A DNA stretch of 12,216 nucleotides from the NCBI GenBank assembly GCA_964549275.1, contig CAZJUP010000030.1, positions 1 to 12,216 of the forward strand, given 5' to 3'. Origin of the DNA: CAZJUP01 sp964549275 (lineage in GTDB: Bacteria > Fidelibacterota > Marinisomatia > Marinisomatales > TCS55). Below, piece after piece: positions 6,038-12,216 of this stretch. Both the position numbers and the translations under genes were made by a program. The notes beneath the pieces are model-generated. The model ran no database searches and had not been told where the DNA came from. It saw nothing but the letters and a program-made list of their open reading frames with translations. Position 1 is the first letter of the stretch. Each line of letters begins with the position of its first letter.

Positions 6038-7591
6038 ATGATAGAAAAACCAACATTAAACCAAAACCCAATCAAAATTAACCGGGCACTCATTTCTGTA
6101 TTTGACAAAACGGGTGTCATCGAACTTGCCCAATCTTTACACAGTCTTGGCGTGGAAATCCTATCCACAGGCGGGACGGCCAAGGCGCTTCGCGATGCTG
6201 ATATCTCCGTAATCGATGTGAGCGATTATACAAAATTCCCCGAAATCATGGACGGCCGAGTGAAGACCATCAACCCGTTGGTAGAAGGAGGTATTCTTGG
6301 ACTTCGTGATGCACACAGCGAAGAGGCGGAAGCGAACCAAATTCAATGGATCGATTTGGTGGTTTGCAATTTGTATCCTTTTTCAGGTACCATTTCCCGG
6401 GAAGATTGCGACTTGGCTTTAGCATTAGAGAATGTGGATATTGGCGGCCCTACTATGATTCGCTCGGCGGCTAAAAATGTAGGATGGGTTTGTGTGGCAG
6501 TTGATCCGGAGGACTACTCAACCATCACCAATGAATTAGAATCTGGTGAAATTTCATTCGATACTCGACAGCGGTTTTCTGCTAAAGCATTCGGTCATAC
6601 AGCCCAGTACGACACTATCATTCACAACTATTTGAAGGATGAAGATTTGTCCGATGATTTTTCTATCACCTTTGAAAAACATTCAACCATACGTTATGGT
6701 GAAAACCCCCATCAATCTGCTGCGTCATATAAAATCCCCGGAAACAATGAGCCCAATATTTTAAACGCCACCATTCATCAGGGCAAACAGTTATCCTATA
6801 ATAATATCATGGATGCGGATGGCGCTTTGGCTTGCGTTAGGGAATTTGACGATCCTGCTTGCGTAGTGGTAAAGCACGCCAATCCCTGCGGTGTGGCCAC
6901 TGGCTATGATCTATTGGATGTGTACACTCGCGCTTTTAATACGGATTCACTTTCTTCATTCGGCGGCATCATTTCCTTCAACCGTACATGCTCTACTGAA
7001 GTGGCGGAAGCCATTGCATCTGTTTTTGTAGAAATTGTATTGGCGCCAGACTTCGAACCGGAAGCGCTGGACATCTTCAAAAAGAAAAAAAATCTTCGCG
7101 TGTTGGAAATCGGCCCATTCGGAAAACGGATACCCAAACTTGAGGTCCGAAATGTGGACGGCGGACTTTTAGTCCAAGACTCCGATAATAAAACATTATC
7201 ACGTGAGCACCTGAACACTGTAACGAAAGCTCAACCTTCTGAAAAGGATATCGAAACAGCTTTATTTACATGGAGGGTGCTCCGCCACGCCAAGTCCAAC
7301 GGCGTTTTAATTGCCAAAGGCAATACCACGGTGGGGCTTGGTGCAGGACAGGTTAGTCGTGTGGATGCGGTCCACACTGCATTGCGAAAAGGGGGCAAAA
7401 ATGTGAAAGGTGGCGTGTTGGCGTCGGACGCATTTTTCCCATTTCGGGACAGCATTGACGCCATTAAAGATTCGGGCATCAAAGTGGTGATCCAACCTGG
7501 CGGCTCCATCCGGGATCAAGAAGTGATCGACGCCTGTGACGAATACGGCATCGCCATGATTTTCACCGGTACACGGTGTTTTAAGCATTAG
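6038..7591 (+). CDS. purH: Bifunctional AICAR transformylase / IMP cyclohydrolase PurH
   Basis: PurH catalyses the last two steps to IMP. The 517 residues match the usual length. The N-terminal MGS-like cyclohydrolase domain (about 15-150) has LISVFDKTG, LSTGGTAKAL, DGRVKT with Lys76, NLYPF with Tyr113, VDIGGPTMIRSAAKN with Asp134 and Lys146. The transformylase domain has RYGENPHQ at 219-226, LSYNNIMDADGA, VVKHANPCG with catalytic Lys279-His280, SSFGGIISFNR, VGLGAGQVSRVD, SDAFFPFRD and QPGGSIRD, ending FTGTRCFKH. Odd point: the usual KTLHPK(V/I)HGGIL reads KTINPLVEGGIL, so both histidines of this loop are replaced (Asn79 and Glu83), while the other known cyclohydrolase residues stay. The ATG at 6038 is preceded by a CTCTGCG repeat, with no Shine-Dalgarno motif. 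The next gene begins 4 nt after the stop. Confidence 0.97.
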   Translation: MIEKPTLNQNPIKINRALISVFDKTGVIELAQSLHSLGVEILSTGGTAKALRDADISVIDVSDYTKFPEIMDGRVKTINPLVEGGILGLRDAHSEEAEANQIQWIDLVVCNLYPFSGTISREDCDLALALENVDIGGPTMIRSAAKNVGWVCVAVDPEDYSTITNELESGEISFDTRQRFSAKAFGHTAQYDTIIHNYLKDEDLSDDFSITFEKHSTIRYGENPHQSAASYKIPGNNEPNILNATIHQGKQLSYNNIMDADGALACVREFDDPACVVVKHANPCGVATGYDLLDVYTRAFNTDSLSSFGGIISFNRTCSTEVAEAIASVFVEIVLAPDFEPEALDIFKKKKNLRVLEIGPFGKRIPKLEVRNVDGGLLVQDSDNKTLSREHLNTVTKAQPSEKDIETALFTWRVLRHAKSNGVLIAKGNTTVGLGAGQVSRVDAVHTALRKGGKNVKGGVLASDAFFPFRDSIDAIKDSGIKVVIQPGGSIRDQEVIDACDEYGIAMIFTGTRCFKH

Positions 7592-7595
7592 TATA

Positions 7596-8243
7596 ATGAT
7601 TGTCCTAACGAAACAACTGGTTTTTCTTTTGGTTTGGGGTGCTTCTTTTGGCATGATTGAAGGAGCTGTGGTTATTTACTTACGGGAAATATTTTATCCC
7701 AACGGTTTTACATTTCCGCCACTTCCTTTTAATCGGTCTCTATTATTTGTAGAGGTATGCCGAGAGATCGCCACTCTTTTATTACTATGGATAACTGCAG
7801 AGTTAACTGAAAATGAGTTAAATAAAAAATGGGCCGTGTTTATAATTCTTTTCGCCATATGGGATATTTTTTACTACATTTTTTTGAAAGTGTTTTTAAA
7901 GTGGCCAGAAAGCCTTTTTACTTGGGATGTTCTATTTTTAATTCCCTGGGTATGGGCGGGGCCTGTCTTGGCCCCTGTTTTAATCTCTTTGGCGCTGATT
8001 GTTGCCGGTATAACAATTTTATATATATATCAGAACAATAACACACTAAAGATGACAGCTCTCTTTTGTGTAGGGGAGTTGGTTGCTGGGGGAATTATTT
8101 TATCCTCTTTTTTAATTCCAGGGAAAAACCTTATGGATGGACACCAACCGGGTAGCTATTCCTGGATGCTGTTGTCATTAGGATTAGTGTTGGGTCTGGG
8201 GTTATTTATTCACCAAATTCGAACTTCTCTAAGAAATTCTTAA
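7596..8243 (+). CDS. Conserved integral membrane protein, about six helices, unknown function
   Basis: The 215-residue protein has hydrophobic segments at about 7-29, 48-70, 79-100, 110-145 (probably two helices), 152-173 and 187-207. Polar and charged residues sit inside or at the edge of helices: Glu22, Arg30, Glu53, Arg56, Glu57, Asp90, Trp110-Asp111. With IWDIFYYIFLKVFLKWP, WDVLFLIPW and WAGPVLAP they form motifs I associate with a widespread uncharacterised family whose members share an EAAVVxYLR-like first helix, REIAT, and WDIFYY. Buried charges suggest ion, proton or substrate handling rather than a structural role, but no function is known to me. The ATG at 7596 lies 4 nt after the purH stop, without a Shine-Dalgarno motif, so it is probably translated by coupling with purH. 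Its stop overlaps the stop of the convergent gene. Confidence 0.85.
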   Translation: MIVLTKQLVFLLVWGASFGMIEGAVVIYLREIFYPNGFTFPPLPFNRSLLFVEVCREIATLLLLWITAELTENELNKKWAVFIILFAIWDIFYYIFLKVFLKWPESLFTWDVLFLIPWVWAGPVLAPVLISLALIVAGITILYIYQNNNTLKMTALFCVGELVAGGIILSSFLIPGKNLMDGHQPGSYSWMLLSLGLVLGLGLFIHQIRTSLRNS

Positions 8244-8752
8244 GACTTTGCCTGTTGGCTCGTCCCAACAGAAAATGCCTGGATTACCTTGTCCAGCAAC
8301 CCTTCTTCCTTTTTTGTTTCTTCTGAGAATCCCTCGTAACCCTTAATGACAAAAAACGTTGCTTTATCGAAGAAATAATTCATACGCGTGTTGAACTCGA
8401 TCATTCTCTGAAGATCTAAAGAATCCTGTAGAACAATTTCTTCCATCAGATGTTCGTGCAAGTTTCTTCGAGCCAAAATCACAGCATAAATCACTTCTGA
8501 TAGTGGTAATGAGTCTTTTTTTCGTTCCTGTCCAATCATCATAAAAAACCGAGCCAAATCCCTTGAAGAAACCTCCCAATCCATCCACAAACTGAGTTTT
8601 TCGTAAACCTCGTGAATACGCTTGGTTAAAGACTCGTCTTCTATTTTATGGTAAGACTGGGTATTGGTGTTCGACTTGAGCATTTTTACCCAACTTTGAG
8701 TCAGGCGGTCTGCCTGTTTTTCCAACATCCATGCAAGCCGGTCGCTTAACAT
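8240..8752 (-). CDS. Stand-alone RsbRD N-terminal-like sensor domain protein
   Basis: The 170-residue soluble, mostly helical protein has a layout I associate with the RsbRD_N family: an N-terminal helix with a (L)xxQADRLTQSWVKML pattern, then LARFFMMIGQERKKDSLPLSEVIYAVILARRNL at about 66-98, and a final helix IEFNTRMNYFFDKATFFVIKGYEGF at about 118-142. In RsbR-type proteins and some histidine kinases this globin-like module senses a signal and is followed by a STAS or kinase domain. Here no output domain follows: after a Glu/Lys-rich stretch and a short helix the protein ends. It may act through a partner encoded elsewhere. The start is well supported by AAAGGGGG just upstream of the ATG. 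It is downstream of GDPD with a 94-nt gap and convergent with the membrane protein gene, sharing 4 nt. The family call is moderate; the gene itself is secure. Confidence 0.7.
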   Translation of the reverse strand: MLSDRLAWMLEKQADRLTQSWVKMLKSNTNTQSYHKIEDESLTKRIHEVYEKLSLWMDWEVSSRDLARFFMMIGQERKKDSLPLSEVIYAVILARRNLHEHLMEEIVLQDSLDLQRMIEFNTRMNYFFDKATFFVIKGYEGFSEETKKEEGLLDKVIQAFSVGTSQQAKS

Positions 8753-8756
8753 TTAA

Positions 8757-8764
8757 CCCCCTTT
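8757..8764 (-). promoter_or_regulatory. Shine-Dalgarno site of the RsbRD-like gene
   Basis: On the - strand AAAGGGGG precedes TTAA-ATG, giving a core AAGG about 7 nt from the start codon. This fixes the ATG at 8752. Confidence 0.7.
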
Positions 8765-8846
8765 CTTTTTTAGAATTATCCTACTTCTTAATATACCTGG
8801 TTATAACATATAATTCAAATGAACCGATTGGAATGCAACAGAACCA

Positions 8847-9653
8847 TTATATCAATTCTCCATAGGTTCTGATTTCCGGCCTATCGGTCATAAGCCCATC
8901 CACGCCTTTTTTCAATAACCACTTCGCTGCCGGACCCGCATTAACCGTCCAAACGTTAATTGCCATATGCTTCTTTCGTGAAAAGTTAATAAGCCTGCTC
9001 GTCACCAACTCCGCCGCAAGGTGAACACAATCCGGATGAGAAAAATAAACAAAAGGAAACATTCTCGGGTTTTCCAGAATTAACCCTGTTATAATCGAGC
9101 GGTCAACCCTCTTAACTGCCCAGATCGCAACCGGATTGAAACTGGAAACAATAACTCGCCCCTGAAATCCTTTATCCTGTATAATTTTTGCAACCTTGAC
9201 CGGAGTTTTAAAATCAAACGGTTTTCTGGTTTTTATTTCAATGTTAATTCGAATTTCAGGTGAAAACATATTCAGCATATCTTCCATTAGAGGTATGGGC
9301 TCTATTTTGTTTTTCCATTTTATCCCTGCATTTAAGCTAGAGATTTGGGCATAAGTCTTTTCGCCAATATAACCAAAGCCATCCGTTTCTCGTTCCAAAT
9401 CATGGTTGTGTGAACATACAATACGATTATCTTTGGTTAAGACCACGTCCATTTCAATGGCCGGCATTGCAACCTCAAGAGCTTTGGTGTAAGAAGCCAT
9501 CGTATTTTCCGGCGCTTGATGCAATGCTCCCCTATGAGCAAACCACATTGGTCGTTGATTATAAAACGAAGCTGTCGAAAGAGGAGACCACCGCAATAAT
9601 CGAATCCCCCCAAACAACACTAGAAATAAAATTAATAAATAAAGAGAAACCAC
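8847..9653 (-). CDS. Membrane-anchored glycerophosphodiester phosphodiesterase
   Basis: GDPD hydrolyses glycerophosphodiesters to glycerol-3-phosphate plus an alcohol. The 268-residue protein starts with one hydrophobic helix at about 3-20 followed by basic residues, likely an uncleaved anchor. The TIM-barrel domain has FAHRGALHQAPENT with His40, Arg41, Glu49 and Asn50; IEMDVVLTKD with Glu67 and Asp69; SHNHDLERETDG with the second catalytic His84; INIEIK with Glu139 and Lys141; VIVSSFNP; INVWTVN; and DGLMTDRPE. These are the expected catalytic and metal residues, so it should be active. It starts at GTG 9653, sharing one base with the acylase TAG stop (TAGTG), a typical re-initiation junction; no own Shine-Dalgarno motif is clear. 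The pairing suggests a joint role in lipid or envelope amide/ester turnover at the membrane, which is inference. Confidence 0.94.
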   Translation of the reverse strand: MVSLYLLILFLVLFGGIRLLRWSPLSTASFYNQRPMWFAHRGALHQAPENTMASYTKALEVAMPAIEMDVVLTKDNRIVCSHNHDLERETDGFGYIGEKTYAQISSLNAGIKWKNKIEPIPLMEDMLNMFSPEIRINIEIKTRKPFDFKTPVKVAKIIQDKGFQGRVIVSSFNPVAIWAVKRVDRSIITGLILENPRMFPFVYFSHPDCVHLAAELVTSRLINFSRKKHMAINVWTVNAGPAAKWLLKKGVDGLMTDRPEIRTYGELI

Positions 9654-12055
9654 TATTGTGGAATTAGCTCTAAATGCCGAAATTTAGTTGAAGAACGAAT
9701 TGTTTCTTCGTCGAACAATGTTGTGCGGTATTCCCCAGAATTGTATAGCTCTGCCTGATCTTTGTAATGGGGACTTGTGGGTAATCCGGATTGCCCTGTG
9801 GGTAGAACAAATTGCGTATTGTTCAGGTTCTCGAAATCTACAATTCGTCTCATTGATGGCCCTACAATAGTTGTAAAGTCTCCCAGTGTCAGATATTCAC
9901 CTTTATTTACAGTTTCACTGGAACCGCCATTTATGAAAGGACCCACATTAAATCCAAATAATACATCCAACAATTTTTTCCGGCCTAAGCTGTGGTTGTG
10001 GGTCAGCGTATGCACCCGTCCCCATGCCCAGTTTTTTGAGTTTTTTCCATGTTTTTTTTCTATCTCATCAACAGCGCTTAAAAGAGATTTTCTCAACATA
10101 TCGTTCATTGTTTCTATCTCAGGTGTTGAAATGTCGTCAAACCATTCAGACTGGCCTTTTAGTAATAACCCTTTTAGGCTTCTGGACGGCACCATGGGCT
10201 GTGAAACAAAATCTTCGAGAAACCCTTCTCCGAGGGCAGCCATTTCATCTCCATATATATTTCGAAATAAATGATTATAGGCTGTATGGTAAATCAATGC
10301 GGCCGCTGACTCCGGGCTCTCTATATAATCCCATGAGGCTAACAGGTTATACGCTGTTATTATTTGTTCCCTTTCATTTTTTGTAACAGCATTCAGAAAA
10401 TAGGGTGTTAGCCAGCGAGCCCTTGTTGAGAGTCTGTCGGCATGCATTGCTTTTACATCTTCAACTGTGATATCATCTTTCTGAAGAATCATTTCACGAA
10501 TACGCGTAATTCTGCTGGGATTTGCCCATTGGTTTGATATATAGTAAGGAAAAGAACTGTCTACGGTTTTATTGTTCGCCGTTGCAATAAATCCTTCTTT
10601 CGGGTTAAATATAGTCGGCATTTCATTAAAAGGAACAAAGCCTTTCCAGTCATAAGATGAATCCTCTCCTGGGCGCGGTAATAAATTGCCTGCGTTTTTT
10701 CTTAGAGGTATTTTTACAGCGGGACGCCAACCAATATTGCCATAAATATCTGCATAAACAATATTTTGACCCGGGATCGAAAATAGTTTTACTGCTTCTG
10801 TAAAATCATCCCAATTTTTAATTTTCGCCAAATGCATCATCGCTGTTGTTTCTTCCGTCAGTCTGTGCCCCATCCAAGACATGGATACTATATGTTTCTC
10901 TCCTTTTAACCGCGGATGAATATCGCTAATAATTGGTCCGTGGTGAGTTGAGCGAATGGTAATTGTGGTATCTTTTCCCGAAGCAAGAGGAATAACCTCC
11001 TCTCGCGTTAGAATGGTTCTCCACTCGTTGTCATGCCTGTATAAATCCGGATTGTCTGGATGGATGGTTTCAATAAAAAAATCAATATCATCAATCATTA
11101 CATTTGTAAAACCCCATGCACAAGTTTCGTTTTGTCCAATGGGCGGCAAGGGGATCCCCGGAAGACAAACGCCGCTTATATTATAATCTCCGCCTTTCAA
11201 ATGCATTTCATACCATTTTGCCGGTTGGGGGTATCCCAAATGAGGATCGTTGGCCAGTATCGGCTTTCCGCTCGCTGTTCGTTCTCCGGATATAACCCAA
11301 TTGTTTGATCCCATTACCGACCCTTCCATTTGAGTCAGGTCTCTGATAAATTTTTCTTGGGAACTCATTTCATGATATAACTGACTCAGGTTGGCCATTG
11401 GAGGAACAATGGTAACCTCGTCAACATTCATAGGAAACAGGCTTTTTACTTTTTCGGCGCCAAACTTTTCTGCCAGTGCCCCTAAGACAATTTCTCCTTT
11501 CCAAGATTGCTGCAAATCATGGGCCATGAGTCTGAGATATCCGATAATATCTGACGGTTTCCAATAAACAGGTGAAGTTCTTAACAGTTTGAACTCAACA
11601 GGAAAATCTCCTTCCAGGGAATCGATTCTGTCATTAATTCCCTTACAATATATTTTAAGCAGATTTAGCGTTTTTTTATCCAGGTTGTCTATCGTTCTTT
11701 TGGAAACCTCTGGAATGCCGAACGTCCTGAGGTAAACATCTCTTTTTACTAATCGATTGCCTAAGAATAGAGAGAGTTCTCCCCTCGCTGCCGATGCAAT
11801 TATGGACATTTGGAACAGCCGTTCTCCTGCCACAGTATATCCCGCGGCATAAAACAAGTCCTCTTCCCCGTTTGCAAAAATATGTGGGACCCCATATTCA
11901 TCTGTAAATATATCCACAGTGTCCTGAATTCCAGGAGCAAGAACTTTCCCCGAGTATTGAGGAAGTGTAACATCAAAATAAACATGAAAAGCGACAACAA
12001 CCATCGCCAAAAGGCCAATGAAGATTATGAGAATGTGTTTTAAACTTTTTAACAC
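9653..12055 (-). CDS. Membrane-anchored penicillin acylase family (S45) Ntn-hydrolase
   Basis: This family is made as a precursor that cuts itself to expose a Ser, Thr or Cys as the new beta-subunit N-terminus, then hydrolyses amide bonds of beta-lactams, acyl-homoserine lactones or other N-acyl compounds. The 800 residues start with a basic N-terminus and a hydrophobic segment (about 8-25), an anchor or signal, so the enzyme is probably periplasmic. Alpha region: DEYGVPHIFANGEEDLFYAAGY at about 52-73. The predicted cleavage is Gly249-Ser250 in GSNNWVISG. Next come NDPHLG at 269-274 with His272 (beta position 23), GIPLPPIGQNE, AWGFTN, HHGPII at 371-376, and ATANN at 491-495 with the candidate oxyanion Asn494/495. 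A His at beta-23 is, from memory, typical of cephalosporin and acyl-homoserine lactone acylases, while penicillin G acylase has Gln. The start is GTG 12055, with AGAAGGGA about 9 nt upstream. GDPD follows with a 1-nt overlap. Confidence 0.95.
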   Translation of the reverse strand: MLKSLKHILIIFIGLLAMVVVAFHVYFDVTLPQYSGKVLAPGIQDTVDIFTDEYGVPHIFANGEEDLFYAAGYTVAGERLFQMSIIASAARGELSLFLGNRLVKRDVYLRTFGIPEVSKRTIDNLDKKTLNLLKIYCKGINDRIDSLEGDFPVEFKLLRTSPVYWKPSDIIGYLRLMAHDLQQSWKGEIVLGALAEKFGAEKVKSLFPMNVDEVTIVPPMANLSQLYHEMSSQEKFIRDLTQMEGSVMGSNNWVISGERTASGKPILANDPHLGYPQPAKWYEMHLKGGDYNISGVCLPGIPLPPIGQNETCAWGFTNVMIDDIDFFIETIHPDNPDLYRHDNEWRTILTREEVIPLASGKDTTITIRSTHHGPIISDIHPRLKGEKHIVSMSWMGHRLTEETTAMMHLAKIKNWDDFTEAVKLFSIPGQNIVYADIYGNIGWRPAVKIPLRKNAGNLLPRPGEDSSYDWKGFVPFNEMPTIFNPKEGFIATANNKTVDSSFPYYISNQWANPSRITRIREMILQKDDITVEDVKAMHADRLSTRARWLTPYFLNAVTKNEREQIITAYNLLASWDYIESPESAAALIYHTAYNHLFRNIYGDEMAALGEGFLEDFVSQPMVPSRSLKGLLLKGQSEWFDDISTPEIETMNDMLRKSLLSAVDEIEKKHGKNSKNWAWGRVHTLTHNHSLGRKKLLDVLFGFNVGPFINGGSSETVNKGEYLTLGDFTTIVGPSMRRIVDFENLNNTQFVLPTGQSGLPTSPHYKDQAELYNSGEYRTTLFDEETIRSSTKFRHLELIPQ

Positions 12056-12124
12056 AGCAGTTTTCCCTTCTGTTTTAGTAAAACTCTTTTGGATTTAAGA
12101 AATAAAGATAAACAGGGTTTTCCC

Positions 12125-12158
12125 TAAAAAAAAGCCCCTTCAGCAAGAAGGGGCTTTT
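12125..12158 (-). terminator. Intrinsic terminator of the gene entering from the right edge
   Basis: The stem GCCCCTTC (12134-12141) pairs with GAAGGGGC (12147-12154) around a 5-nt loop; flanking A/T pairs extend it to 12 bp. On the - strand it is followed by eight U (12133-12126). It lies directly after the TAA at 12162-12164. TTTT on the other side could allow weak termination on the + strand, but no + strand gene arrives there. It insulates the acylase-GDPD unit, which must have its own promoter between 12056 and 12125; no clear -35/-10 pair was found there. Confidence 0.85.
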
Positions 12159-12161
12159 AAT

Positions 12162-12216
12162 TTAGGGTAAAGTACCAAAAGAGCCACTAAACATGAGACC
12201 TTTCAAGTTGTTTAAG
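12162..12216 (-). CDS. 3' end of a gene entering from the right edge (17 codons plus stop)
   Basis: On the - strand the frame from the right edge reads LNNLKGLMFSGSFGTLP then TAA at 12164-12162, followed after a few bases by an intrinsic terminator, as expected for a real gene end. The same 17 residues occur in the same frame in the TonB-domain protein at the left edge, where the sequence continues instead of stopping. Too little is visible to name a family. The alternative is that this is a copied or misassembled fragment of the left gene, with the stop created where the copies diverge; the adjacent terminator argues for a genuine gene end. Confidence 0.5.
   Translation of the reverse strand, partial: LNNLKGLMFSGSFGTLP
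12164..12216 (-). repeat. Right copy of 53-bp perfect inverted repeat
   Basis: This is the exact reverse complement of 3-55, reaching the last base of the window. Inward of 12164 the two copies diverge completely, into a terminator here and into TonB-domain coding sequence at the left. Confidence 0.97.

Noticed and set aside
8231..8243. Palindrome TAAGAAATTCTTA as a terminator
   Set aside because: The loop would be a single base and there is no U-run, so it cannot form a terminator hairpin.
8846..8851. Perfect TATAAT on the - strand upstream of the RsbRD-like gene
   Set aside because: It overlaps the GDPD stop region and has no matching -35 at 16-18 nt; AT-rich chance match is likely. The 94-nt gap otherwise shows only the ribosome site.
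12114..12125. Second hairpin AGGG-TTTT-CCCT next to the terminator
   Set aside because: Only a 4-bp stem without its own U-run; may be chance or a minor aid to termination.
3..12216. Transposon or integron bounded by the 53-bp inverted repeats
   Set aside because: No transposase, integrase or resolvase is encoded; the repeats are coding sequence in frame, unlike insertion-sequence ends, and no target-site duplication can be tested because the edges are the window ends.

Overview
The window reads as a Gram-negative bacterial fragment. It carries a TonB C-terminal domain, a membrane-anchored penicillin-type acylase and a glycerophosphodiester phosphodiesterase. The phylum cannot be fixed from sequence alone. 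The mix of an E. coli-like PurB/PurF/PurH, what looks like an archaeal-type PurD, and many genes without a Shine-Dalgarno motif suggests an uncultured marine-type lineage such as Marinimicrobia; that is a low-confidence inference.

Left part (1-8243, all + strand). The 3' end of a TonB-domain gene enters from the left edge. Then comes a purine biosynthesis block: purB, a 37-residue membrane protein, purF, a cupin, purD, purN, purH and a six-helix membrane protein of unknown function. The purine enzymes cover step 1 (PurF), step 2 (PurD), step 3 (PurN), the adenylosuccinate lyase steps (PurB) and the last two steps to IMP (PurH). PurL, PurM, PurE/K and PurC are not in the window. Spacing from purF onward is tight: cupin/purD overlap and a 4-nt gap after purH. 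This suggests one transcript, with translational coupling at several joints. Three junctions (before purB, purN and purH) carry a degenerate CTCTGTG/CTCTGCG repeat, which in two cases has an inverted partner reaching the upstream stop codon or coding end.

Right part (8240-12216, all - strand). An orphan RsbRD-like sensor domain converges on the purine block, the two stop codons overlapping. Upstream of it lies a two-gene unit: a membrane-anchored Ntn-hydrolase acylase followed by a membrane-anchored GDPD, joined by a TAGTG stop/start overlap. A strong intrinsic terminator at 12125-12158 ends a further gene whose last 17 codons enter from the right edge.

The two window edges carry a perfect 53-bp inverted repeat (3-55 and 12164-12216). 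It is read in the same frame at both ends: as LNNLKGLMFSGSFGTLP inside the TonB-domain protein on the left, and as the C-terminus of the incoming gene on the right. This is either a repeat at which an assembly broke, a chimeric end, or a real pair of recombining gene segments. It is the most unusual feature here. No tRNA, rRNA, CRISPR array, transposase or recombinase gene was seen.
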